From: Acanthosoma haemorrhoidale
Lineage: Eukaryota; Arthropoda; Insecta; Hemiptera; Acanthosomatidae
Length of the DNA stretch: 64,000 bases
Assembly: GCA_930367205.1 (NCBI GenBank)
Contig: OV884015.1
Location: forward strand, 109,184,509 to 109,248,508
Direction of reading: 5' to 3'
Part shown: piece by piece, positions 1 to 10,615 of the stretch
Layout: every line of letters starts with the position of its first letter
How positions within the stretch are numbered: position 1 is the first letter of the stretch
Made by a program: the position numbers and the translations under genes
Notes under the pieces: model-generated
What the model was told of the DNA's origin: nothing
The model's database searches: none
Seen by the model: the letters and a program-made list of their open reading frames with translations, nothing else

Positions 1-278
1 ACAAAAAGCTAAATTTTAACGAAATAACAGGATTGGCAGCAAGAATGTTAGCTCCTGCCGCCTCATGATCTCCTGATAATAAAAGAACGAAAATATAGTC
101 AAAAAGCCTAATTTTCACGAAATTGCATGATTTAAAGCTGTAAACATTAGCTCCTGCCGCCTTATGATCTCCTGATACTAAAAGGACGAAAATATAGTCA
201 AAAAGCCAAATTTTTACGAAATAGCATGATTCGAAGCTGGAAACGTTAGCTCCTGCCACCTCATGATCTCCTGATACT

Positions 279-320
279 AAAAGAACGAAAATATAGTCAA
301 AAAGCCAAATTTTTACGAAA
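279..320 (+). other. Phased A-tracts within a monomer (predicted DNA bend)
   Basis: A-tracts lie at 279-282, 288-291, 299-303, 307-314 (A3T5) and 318-320. Their centres are about 9, 11.5, 9.5 and 8.5 bases apart, close to one helical turn. A-tracts in phase with the helix are known to give intrinsic curvature, a common property of satellite DNA. The arrangement recurs with small changes in most monomers. Curvature itself has not been measured. Confidence 0.55.
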
Positions 321-623
321 TAGCATGATTCGAAGCTGGAAACGTTAGCTCCTGCCACCTTATGATCTCCTGATACTAAAAGAACGAAAATATAGTCAAA
401 AAGCTAAATTTTGACGAAATAGCAGGATTGGCAGCAAGAATGTTAGCTCCTGCCACCTCATGATCTCCTGATACTAAAAGATCAAAAATATAGTCAAAAA
501 GCCGAAGTTTTACGAAAAAGCAGGATTTGAAGCTGGAAACGTTAGCTCCTGCGACCTCATGATCTCCTGATACTAAAAGAACGAAAATATAGTCAAAAAG
601 CAAATTTTCTCTAAATAGCAGGA

Positions 624-639
624 TTCGATGTTGGAAACG
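624..639 (+). other. CENP-B-box-like segment (non-canonical)
   Basis: The bases read TTCG, then ATG, then TTGGAAACG. The mammalian CENP-B box has TTCG joined directly to TTGGAAACG and followed by GGGA. Here three extra bases separate the halves and the GGG is replaced by TTA, so two required features fail. It recurs in the monomers that end CCCACCACC. It may be coincidence; no binding is claimed. Confidence 0.2.
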
Positions 640-1143
640 TTAGCTCCCACCACCTCATGATCTCCTGATACTAAAAGAACGAAATTATAGTCAAAAAGCA
701 AATTTTCTCTAAATAGCAGGATTCGGTGTTGGAAACGTTAGCTCCCACCACCTCATGATTTCCTGAAACTAAAAGAACGAAATTATAATAAAAAAACCGA
801 TTTTTTACGAAATAGCGGGATTAGCAGCTAGAACGTTGGCTCCTGCCACCTCATGATCTCCTGATAGTAAAAGAACGAATATATAGACAAAAAGCCGAAT
901 TTTTACGAAAAAGCAGGATTGGCAGCTAGAACGTTAGCTCCTGCCACCTTATGATCTCCTGATACTAAAAGAACGAATATATAGACAAAAAGCCGAATTT
1001 CTACGAAATAGAAGATTGGCAGCTAGAACGTTAGCTCCTTCCACCTTATGATCTCCTGATACTAAAAGAACGAATATATAGACAAAAAGCCGAATTTTTA
1101 CGAAATAGCGGGATTCAAAGATAAAACGTTAGCTCCTGCCACC

Positions 1144-1242
1144 TCATGATCTCCTGATACTAAAAGATCAAAAATATAGTCAAAAAGCCGAAGTTTTACG
1201 AAATAGCAGGATTTGAAGCTGGAAACATTAGCTCCTGCGACC
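1144..1242 (+). repeat. Representative 99-bp monomer (GCGACC subtype)
   Basis: This monomer opens with TCATGATCTCCTGATAC, carries AAAAGATCAAAAATATAGTC and CCGAAGTTTTACG, then GGATTTGAAGCTGG, and closes with GCTCCTGCGACC. The next TCATGATC starts exactly 99 bases on. Because 99 is divisible by three, runs of this length class stay open on the minus strand as a 33-residue periodic peptide, which explains the many short reading frames in the window. This subtype is among the most frequent and is present in every HOR described here. Confidence 0.93.
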
Positions 1243-1405
1243 TCATGATCTCCTGATACTAAAAGAACGAAAATATAGTCAAAAAGCAAATTTTCTCTAA
1301 ATAGCAGGATTCGATGTTGTAAACGTTAGCTCCCACCACCTCATGATCTCCTGATACTAAAAGAACCAAATTATAGTCAAAAAACCGAACTTTTACGAAA
1401 TAGCA

Positions 1406-1416
1406 GGATTCGAACC
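1406..1416 (-). promoter_or_regulatory. Perfect match to a Pol III B-box (reverse strand)
   Basis: GGATTCGAACC on the plus strand reads GGTTCGAATCC on the minus strand, which fits the tRNA B-box consensus GGTTCGANTCC. The same match appears at 2390-2400, 2693-2703 and in nearly every monomer of the TTCTGCC subtype. On the minus strand a run of five Ts lies just upstream of the box and no convincing A-box is seen. The flanks form only a partial T-stem, and no tRNA cloverleaf can be drawn. A functional promoter is therefore unlikely. Confidence 0.25.
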
Positions 1417-1439
1417 GGAAAAAGATAGCTCCTTCTGCC

Positions 1440-1536
1440 TTATGATCTCCTGATACTAATAGAATGAAATATAGTCAAAATGCCGAATTTGTACGAAATA
1501 TCAGAATTGGCAGCTAGAACATTAGCTCCTGCCACC
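1440..1536 (+). repeat. Representative 97-bp monomer (AATAGAATG subtype)
   Basis: This monomer starts TTATGATCTCCTGATACTAA, then TAGAATGAAATATAGTC and GCCGAATTTGTACG, and ends GCTCCTGCCACC. It measures 97 bases to the next start. It regularly follows the GATTCGAACCGG subtype (closing TTCTGCC), so the two behave as a linked dimer. Its length shifts the reading frame by two, which ends the minus-strand open frames. Confidence 0.9.
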
Positions 1537-1572
1537 TTATGATTTCCTGATACTAAAAGAACGATAAAATAG

Positions 1573-2385
1573 ACAAAAAGCTAAATTTTAACGAAATAAC
1601 AGGATTGGCAGCAAGAATGTTAGCTCCTGCCGCCTCATGATCTCCTGATAATAAAAGAACGAAAATATAGTCAAAAAGCCTAATTTTCACGAAATTGCAT
1701 GATTTAAAGCTGTAAACATTAGCTCCTGCCGCCTTATGATCTCCTGATACTAAAAGGACGAAAATATAGTCAAAAAGCCAAATTTTTACGAAATAGCATG
1801 ATTCGAAGCTGGAAACGTTAGCTCCTGCCACCTCATGATCTCCTGATACTAAAAGAACGAAAATATAGTCAAAAAGCCAAATTTTTACGAAATAGCATGA
1901 TTCGAAGCTGGAAACGTTAGCTCCTGCCACCTTATGATCTCCTGATACTAAAAGAACGAAAATATAGTCAAAAAGCTAAATTTTTACGAAATAGCAGGAT
2001 TGGCAGCAAGAATGTTAGCTCCTGCCACCTCATGATCTCCTGATACTAAAAGATCAAAAATATAGTCAAAAAGCCGAAGTTTTACGAAAAAGCAGGATTT
2101 GAAGCTGGAAACGTTAGCTCCTGCGACCTCATGATCTCCTGATACTAAAAGAACGAAAATATAGTCAAAAAGCAAATTTTCTCTAAATAGCAGGATTCGA
2201 TGTTGGAAACGTTAGCTCCCACCACCTCATGATCTCCTGATACTAAAAGAACGAAATTATAGTCAAAAAGCAAATTTTCTCTAAATAGCAGGATTCGGTG
2301 TTGGAAACGTTAGCTCCCACCACCTCATGATTTCCTGAAACTAAAAGAACGAAATTATAATAAAAAAACCGATTTTTTACGAAAT
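1573..2385 (+). repeat. HOR block, copy 2 of a 1572-bp pair
   Basis: This is the partner of the first 813 bases. One difference is GCTAAATTTTTACG at about 1976 where the first copy has GCTAAATTTTGACG. From 805 on, the material around it is also repeated about 9.8 kb further right, so the block belongs to two overlapping duplications. Confidence 0.85.
2227..2324 (+). repeat. Representative 98-bp monomer (CCCACCACC subtype)
   Basis: This monomer is marked by GCAAATTTTCTCTAAATAGC, where most others read TACGAAATAGC, then GGTGTTGGAAACG and the ending GCTCCCACCACC. It measures 98 bases. The CTCTAA change removes the CpG of TACGAA. The subtype carries the GTTGGAAACG segment discussed under the CENP-B-box-like site. 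Confidence 0.9.
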
Positions 2386-2774
2386 AGCAGGATTCGAACC
2401 GAAAAAGATAGCTCCTTCTGCCTTATGATCTCCTGATACTAATAGAATGAAATATAGTCAAAATGCCAAATTTGTACGAAATAGCAGGATTGAAAGATAA
2501 AACGTTAGCTCCTGCCACCTCATGATCTCCTGATACTAAACGAACGAAAATATAGTCAAAAAGCAAATTTTCTCTAAATAGCAGGATTCGGTGTTGGAAA
2601 CGTTAGCTCCCACCACCTCATGATTTCCTGAAACTAAAAGAACGAAATTATAATAAAAAAACCGATTTTTTACGAAATAGCAGGATTCGAACCGGAAAAA
2701 GATAGCTCTTTCTGCCCTATGATCTCCTGATACTAATAGAATGAAATATAGTAAAAATACCGAATTTGTACGAA
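2270..2774 (+). repeat. Trimer tandem duplication (293 bp)
   Basis: The subtype order GCAAATTTTCTC, then ATAATAAAAAAACCG, then AATGCCAAATTTGTACG restarts at 2563, exactly 293 bases after 2270, and runs for about two more monomers. This is the smallest three-monomer HOR in the window. Equivalent trimers are near 17281 and 26702. Confidence 0.8.
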
Positions 2775-3841
2775 ATAGCGGGATTAGCAGCTAGAACGTT
2801 GGCTCCTGCCACCTCATGATCTCCTGATACTAAAAGAACGAATATATAGACAAAAAGCCGAATTTCTACGAAATAGAAGATTGGCAGCTAGAACGTTAGC
2901 TCCTTCCATTTTATGATCTCCTGATACTAAAAGAACGAATATATAGACAAAAAGCCGAATTATTACGAAATAGCAGGATTCAAAGATAAAACGTTAGCTC
3001 CTGCCACCTCATGATCTCCTGATACTAAAAGAACGAAAATATAGTCAAAATGCCGATTGTTTCAAAATAGCAGGATTCAAAGCTGGAAACGTTAGCTCCT
3101 GCCACCTCATGATCTCCTGATACTAAAAGAACGAAAATGTAGTCAAAAACCGAACATTAGAGAAATAGCAAGATTCGAGCCTGGAAACGTTAGCTCCCAC
3201 CACCTCATGATCTCCTGATACTAAAAGAACGAAAATATAGTCAAAAAGCTAATTTTCTCTAAATAGCAGGATTCGAAGTTGGAATCGTTAGCTCCCACCA
3301 CCTCATGATCTCCTGATACTAAAAGAACTAAATTATAGTCAAAAAACCGAACTTTTACGAAATAGCAGGATTTGAACCGGAAAAGGATAGCTCCTTCTGC
3401 CTTATGATCTCCTGATACTAAAAGAACGAAAATATAGTCAAAAAACCAAACTTTTACGAAATAGCAGGATTCGAACCGGAAAAAGATAGCTCCTACTGCC
3501 TTACGATCTCCTGATACTAATAGAATGAAATGTGGTCAAAATGCCGAATTTGTACGAAATAGCAGGATTAGCAGCTAGAACATTGGCTCCTGCCACCTCA
3601 TGATCTCCTGACAGTAAAAGAACGAAAATATAGTCAAAAAGCACTACTTTTACGAAATACCAGGATTGGCAGCTAGAACATTAGCTCCTGCTGCCTTATG
3701 ATTTCCTGATACTAAAAGAACAAAAATATAGTCAAAAAGCCGAAGTTTTACGAAATAGCAGGATTTAAAGCTGGAAACGTTAGCTCCTGCGACCTCATGA
3801 TCTCCTGATACTAAAAGAACGAAAATATAGTCAAAAAGCAA
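2625..3841 (+). repeat. Left-half marker block, copy 1 of 5
   Basis: This block is identified by monomers seen nowhere outside its copies: GCCGATTGTTTCAAAATAGC, CCGAACATTAGAGAAATAGC with AGCAAGATTCG, and GCACTACTTTTACG with TACCAGG. The series is found five times, all in the first 28.4 kb of the window, and never in the right half. Confidence 0.88.
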
Positions 3842-3929
3842 ATTTTCTCTAAATAGCAGGATTCAAAGTTGGAAACGTTAGCTCCCACCACCTCATAATC
3901 TCCTGAAACTAAAAGAACGAAATTATAAT

Positions 3930-6577
3930 ACAAAAACCGAACTTTTACGAAATAGCAGGATTCGAACCGGAAAAAGATAGCTCCTTCTGCCTTATGATCT
4001 CCTGATACTAATAGAATGAAATATAGTCAAAATACCGAATTTGTACGAAATATCAGAATTGGCAGCTAGAACATTAGCTCCTGCCACCTTATGATCTCCT
4101 GATACTAAAAGAACGAATATATAGACAAAAAGCCGAATTTCTACGAAATAGAAGATTGGCAGCTAGAACGTTAGCTCCTTCCATTTTATGATCTCCTGAT
4201 ACTAAAAGAACGAATATATAGACAAAAAGCCGAATTTTTACGAAATAGCAGGATTCAAAGATAAAACGTTAGCTCCTGCCACCTCATGATCTCCTGATAC
4301 TAAAAGATCAAAAATATAGTCAAAAAGCCGAAGTTTTACGAAAGAGCAGGATTTGAAGCTGGAAACGTTAGCTCCTGCGACCTCATGATCTCCTGATACT
4401 AAAAGAACGAAAATATAGTCAAAAAGCAAATTTTCTCTAAATAGCAGGATTCGATGTTGGAAACGTTAGCTCCCACCACCTCATGATCTCCTGATACTAA
4501 AAGAACGAAATTATAGTAAAAAAACCGAACTTTTACGAAATAGCAGGATTCAAACCGGAAAAAGATAGCTCCTTCTGCCTTATGATCTCCTGATACTAAT
4601 AGAATGAAATATAGTCAAAATGCCGAATTTGTACGAAATAGCGGGATTAGCAGCTAGAACGTTGGCTCCTGCCACCTCATGATCTCCTGATAGTAAAAGA
4701 ACGAATATATAGACAAAAAGCCGAATTTTTACGAAATAGCAGGATTGAAAGATAAAACGTTAGCTCCTGCCACCTCATGATCTCCTGATACTAAACGAAC
4801 GAAAATATAGTCAAAAAGCAAATTTTCTCTAAATAGCAGGATTCAAAGTTGGGAACGTTAGCTCCTGCCACCTCATGATCTCCTGATACTAAACGAACGA
4901 AAATATAGTCAAAAACCGAATATTAGAAAAATAGCAGGATTCGAGCCTGGAAACGTTAGCTCCTGCCACCTCATGATCTCCTGATACTAAAAGAACGAAA
5001 ATATAGTCAAAAAGCTAAATTTTGACGAAATAGCAGGATTGGCAGCAAGAATGTTAGCTCCTGCCACCTTATGATCTCCTGATACTAATAGAATGAAATA
5101 TAGTCAAAATGCCGAATTTGTACGAAATAGCAGGATTGAAAGATAAAATGTTAGCTCCTGCCACCTCATGATCTCCTGATACTAAACGAACGAAAATATA
5201 GTCAAAAAGCAAATTTTCTCTAAATAGCAGGATTCGGTGTTGGAAACGTTAGCTCCCACCACCTCATGATCTCCTGAAACTAAAAGAACGAAATTATAAT
5301 AAAAAAACCGAACTTTTACGAAATAGCAGGATTCGAACCGGAAAAAGATAGCTCCTTCTGCCCTATGATCTCCTGATACTAATAGAATGAAATATAGTCA
5401 AAATACCGAATTTGTACGAAATAGCGGGATTAGCAGCTAGAACGTTGGCTCCTGCCACCTCATGATCTCCTGATACTAAAAGAACGAATATATAGACAAA
5501 AAGCCGAATTTCTACGAAATAGAAGATTGGCAGCTAGAACGTTAGCTCCTTCCATTTTATGATCTCCTGATACTAAAAGAACGAATATATAGACAAAAAG
5601 CCGAATTTTTACGAAATAGCAGGATTCAAAGATAAAACGTTAGCTCCTGCCACCTCATGATCTCCTGATACTAAAAGATCAAAAATATAGTCAAAAAGCC
5701 GAAGTTTTACGAAAGAGCAGGATTTGAAGCGGGAAACGTTAGCTCCTGCGACCTCATGATCTCCTGATACTAAAAGAACGAAAATATAGTCAAAAAGCAA
5801 ATTTTCTCTAAATAGCAGGATTCGATGTTGGAAACGTTAGCTCCCACCACCTCATGATCTCCTGATACTAAAAGAACCAAATTATAGTCAAAAAACCGAA
5901 CTTTTACGAAATAGCAGGATTCGAACCGGAAAAAGATAGCTCCTTCTGCCTTATGATCTCCTGATACTAATAGAATGAAATATAGTCAAAATGCCGAATT
6001 TGTACGAAATATCAGAATTGGCAGCTAGAACATTAGCTCCTGCCACCTTATGATCTCCTGATACTAAAAGAACGATAAAATAGACAAAAAGCTAAATTTT
6101 GACGAAATAACAGGATTGGCAGCAAGAATGTTAGCTCCTGCCGCCTCATGATCTCCTGATAATAAAAGAACGAAAATATAGTCAAAAAGCCTAATTTTCA
6201 CGAAATTGCATGATTTGAAGCTGTAAACATTAGCTCCTGCCGCCTTATGATCTCCTGATACTAAAAGAACGAAAATATAGTCAAAAAGCCAAATTTTTAC
6301 GAAATAGCATGATTCGAAGCTGGAAACGTTAGCTCCTGCCACCTCATGATCTCCTGATACTAAAAGATCAAAAATATAGTCAAAAAGCCGAAGTTTTACG
6401 AAATAGCAGGATTTGAAGCTGGAAACGTTAGCTCCTGCGACCTCATGATCTCCTGATACTAAAAGAACGAAAATATAGTCAAAAAGCAAATTTTCTCTAA
6501 ATAGCAGGATTCAAAGTTGGAAACGTTAGCTCCCACCACCTCATGATCTCCTGATACTAAAAGAACCAAATTATAGT
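3930..6577 (+). repeat. 2648-bp HOR unit, copy 1
   Basis: The series from TACCGAATTTGTACGAAATA onwards matches the sequence 2648 bases (27 monomers) to the right. After about 4885 the offset drops to 2257, because four monomers (about 391 bp, near 4886-5276) are missing from the second copy. Confidence 0.8.
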
Positions 6578-8788
6578 CAAAAAACCGAACTTTTACGAAA
6601 TAGCAGGATTCGAACCGGAAAAAGATAGCTCCTTCTGCCTTATGATCTCCTGATACTAATAGAATGAAATATAGTCAAAATACCGAATTTGTACGAAATA
6701 TCAGAATTGGCAGCTAGAACATTAGCTCCTGCCACCTTATGATCTCCTGATACTAAAAGAACGAATATATAGACAAAAAGCCGAATTTCTACGAAATAGA
6801 AGATTGGCAGCTAGAACGTTAGCTCCTTCCATTTTATGATCTCCTGATACTAAAAGAACGAATATATAGACAAAAAGCCGAATTTTTACGAAATAGCAGG
6901 ATTCAAAGATAAAACGTTAGCTCCTGCCACCTCATGATCTCCTGATACTAAAAGATCAAAAATATAGTCAAAAAGCCGAAGTTTTACGAAAGAGCAGGAT
7001 TTGAAGCTGGAAACGTTAGCTCCTGCGACCTCATGATCTCCTGATACTAAAAGAACGAAAATATAGTCAAAAAGCAAATTTTCTCTAAATAGCAGGATTC
7101 GATGTTGGAAACGTTAGCTCCCACCACCTCATGATCTCCTGATACTAAAAGAACGAAATTATAGTAAAAAAACCGAACTTTTACGAAATAGCAGGATTCA
7201 AACCGGAAAAAGATAGCTCCTTCTGCCTTATGATCTCCTGATACTAATAGAATGAAATATAGTCAAAATGCCGAATTTGTACGAAATAGCGGGATTAGCA
7301 GCTAGAACGTTGGCTCCTGCCACCTCATGATCTCCTGATAGTAAAAGAACGAATATATAGACAAAAAGCCGAATTTTTACGAAATAGCAGGATTGAAAGA
7401 TAAAACGTTAGCTCCTGCCACCTCATGATCTCCTGATACTAAACGAACGAAAATATAGTCAAAAAGCAAATTTTCTCTAAATAGCAGGATTCAAAGTTGG
7501 AAACGTTAGCTCCTGCCACCTCATGATCTCCTGAAACTAAAAGAACGAAATTATAATAAAAAAACCGAACTTTTACGAAATAGCAGGATTCGAACCGGAA
7601 AAAGATAGCTCCATCTGCCCTATGATCTCCTGATACTAATAGAATGAAATATAGTCAAAATACCGAATTTGTACGAAATAGCGGGATTAGCAGCTAGAAC
7701 GTTGGCTCCTGCCACCTCATGATCTCCTGATACTAAAAGAACGAATATATAGACAAAAAGCCGAATTTCTACGAAATAGAAGATTGGCAGCTAGAACGTT
7801 AGCTCCTTCCATTTTATGATCTCCTGATACTAAAAGAACGAATATATAGACAAAAAGCCGAATTTTTACGAAATAGCAGGATTCAAAGATAAAACGTTAG
7901 CTCCTGCCACCTCATGATCTCCTGATACTAAAAGATCAAAAATATAGTCAAAAAGCCGAAGTTTTACGAAAGAGCAGGATTTGAAGCGGGAAACGTTAGC
8001 TCCTGCGACCTCATGATCTCCTGATACTAAAAGAACGAAAATATAGTCAAAAAGCAAATTTTCTCTAAATAGCAGGATTCGATGTTGGAAACGTTAGCTC
8101 CCACCACCTCATGATCTCCTGATACTAAAAGAACCAAATTATAGTCAAAAAACCGAACTTTTACGAAATAGCAGGATTCGAACCGGAAAAAGATAGCTCC
8201 TTCTGCCTTATGATCTCCTGATACTAATAGAATGAAATATAGTCAAAATGCCGAATTTGTACGAAATATCAGAATTGGCAGCTAGAACATTAGCTCCTGC
8301 CACCTTATGATCTCCTGATACTAAAAGAACGATAAAATAGACAAAAAGCTAAATTTTGACGAAATATCAGGATTGGCAGCAAGAATGTTAGCTCCTGCCG
8401 CCTCATGATCTCCTGATAATAAAAGAACGAAAATATAGTCAAAAAGCCTAATTTTCACGAAATTGCATGATTTGAAGCTGTAAACATTAGCTCCTGCCGC
8501 CTTATGATCTCCTGATACTAAAAGAACGAAAATATAGTCAAAAAGCCAAATTTTTACGAAATAGCATGATTCGAAGCTGGAAACGTTAGCTCCTGCCACC
8601 TCATGATCTCCTGATACTAAAAGATCAAAAATATAGTCAAAAAGCCGAAGTTTTACGAAATAGCAGGATTTGAAGCTGGAAACGTTAGCTCCTGCGACCT
8701 CATGATCTCCTGATACTAAAAGAACGAAAATATAGTCAAAAAGCAAATTTTCTCTAAATAGCAGGATTCAAAGTTGGAAACGTTAGCT
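6578..8788 (+). repeat. 2648-bp HOR unit, copy 2, lacking four monomers
   Basis: This is the second copy of the preceding unit. The left part aligns at 2648 and the right part (7519-8788) at 2257. A private AATATCAGG variant near 8363 replaces AATAACAGG. The longest minus-strand open frame (141 codons) occurs at the same relative place in both copies because four or more 99-bp monomers are adjacent. Confidence 0.8.
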
Positions 8789-10615
8789 CCTGCCACCTCA
8801 TGATCTCCTGATACTAAACGAACGAAAATATAGTCAAAAACCGAATATTAGAAAAATAGCAGGATTCGAGCCTGGAAACGTTAGCTCCTACCACCTCATG
8901 GTCTCCTGATACAAAAAGATCAAAAATATAGTCAAAAAGCCGAAGTTTTACGAAATAGCAGGATTTGAAGCTGGAAACGTTAGCTCCTGCGACCTCATGA
9001 TCTCCTGATACTAAAAGAACGAAAATATAGTCAAAAAGCAAATTTTCTCTAAATAGCAGGATTCGATGTTGGAAACGTTAGCTCCCACCACCTCATGATC
9101 TCCAGATACTAAAAGAACGAAATTATAGTCAAAAAGCCGATTTTTCACGAAATAGCAGGATTCGAACCGGGAAAAGATAGCTCCTTCTGCCTTATGATCA
9201 CCTGATACTAATAGAATGAAATATAGTCAAAATGCCGAATTTGTACGAAATAGCAGGATTGAAAGATAAAACGTTAGCTCCTGCCACCTCATGATCTCCT
9301 GATACTAAACGAACGAAAATATAGTCAAAAAGCAAATTTTCTCTAAATAGCAGGATTCGGTGTTGGAAACGTTAGCTCCCACCACCTCATGATCTCCTGA
9401 AACTAAAAGAACGAAATTATAATAAAAAAACCGAACTTTTACGAAATAGCAGGATTCGAACCGGAAAAAGATAGCTCCTTCTGCCCTATGATCTCCTGAT
9501 ACTAATAGAATGAAATATAGTCAAAATACCGAATTTGTACGAAATAGCGGGATTAGCAGCTAGAACGTTGGCTCCTGCCACCTCATGATCTCCTGATACT
9601 AAAAGAACGAATATATAGACAAAAAGCCGAATTTCTACGAAATAGAAGATTGGCAGCTAGAACGTTAGCTCCTTCCATTTTATGATCTCCTGATACTAAA
9701 AGAACGAATATATAGACAAAAAGCCGAATTTTTACGAAATAGCAGGATTCAAAGATAAAACGTTAGCTCCTGCCACCTCATGATCTCCTGATACTAAAAG
9801 ATCAAAAATATAGTCAAAAAGCCGAAGTTTTACGAAAGAGCAGGATTTGAAGCTGGAAACGTTAGCTCCTGCGACCTCATGATCTCCTGATACTAAAAGA
9901 ACGAAAATATAGTCAAAAAGCAAATTTTCTCTAAATAGCAGGATTCGATGTTGGAAACGTTAGCTCCCACCACCTCATGATCTCCTGATACTAAAAGAAC
10001 GAAATTATAGTAAAAAAACCGAACTTTTACGAAATAGCAGGATTCAAACCGGAAAAAGATAGCTCCTTCTGCCTTATGATCTCCTGATACTAATAGAATG
10101 AAATATAGTCAAAATGCCGAATTTGTACGAAATAGCGGGATTAGCAGCTAGAACGTTGGCTCCTGCCACCTCATGATCTCCTGATAGTAAAAGAACGAAT
10201 ATATAGACAAAAAGCCGAATATTTACGAAATAGCAGGATTGAAAGATAAAACGTTAGCTCCTGCCACCTCATGATCTCCTGATACTAAAAGATCAAAAAT
10301 ATAGTCAAAAAGCCGAAGTTTTACGAAATAGCAGGATTTGAAGCTGGAAACGTTAGCTCCTGCGACCTCATGATCTCCTGATACTAAAAGAACGAAAATA
10401 TAGTCAAAAAGCAAATTTTCTCTAAATAGCAGGATTCAAAGTTGGAAACGTTAACTCCTGCCACCCCATGATCTCCTGATACTAAACGAACGAAAATATA
10501 GTCAAAAACCGAATATTAGAGAAATAGCAGGATTCGAGCCTGGAAACGTTAGCTCCTACCACCTCATGGTCTCCTGATACTAAAAGAACAAAAATATAGT
10601 CAAAATGCCGAATTT

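Larger units (their letters stand above)
1..813 (+). repeat. HOR block, copy 1 of a 1572-bp pair
   Basis: Base 1 corresponds to base 1573, and the two runs agree, with a few substitutions, up to the monomer at about 811. There this copy switches to AGCGGGATTAGCAGC while its partner continues with AGCAGGATTCGAACC. The offset of 1572 equals 16 monomers. The left edge is the window end, so the true block may begin earlier. Confidence 0.85.
805..2610 (+). repeat. Block repeated at +9811 bp (left copy)
   Basis: Reading from TACGAAATAGCGGG near 805, the series of monomer subtypes matches 10616 onwards base for base with rare changes, until about 2610. There this copy continues with CCCACCACC and the other with CTGCCACC. 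The offset is 100 monomers. It contains a run of four 99-bp monomers, which produces a 125-codon minus-strand frame that is not a gene. Confidence 0.88.

Noticed and set aside
624..639. A true CENP-B box
   Set aside because: The spacing between TTCG and the downstream half is three bases too long and the required CGGG is CGTT, so the essential positions are not met. It is kept only as a resemblance.
1406..1416. tRNA gene or tRNA-derived SINE
   Set aside because: Only an 11-base B-box match is present. The acceptor, D and anticodon arms cannot be formed, the T-stem is imperfect, and a T5 run lies inside the would-be transcript.
6064..6489. The longest minus-strand open frames (up to 141 codons) as genes
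   Set aside because: They consist wholly of translated satellite monomers, begin and end where monomer length changes phase, and are broken by single substitutions in sister copies (for example near 56146). No promoter, non-repeat domain or conserved end is seen.
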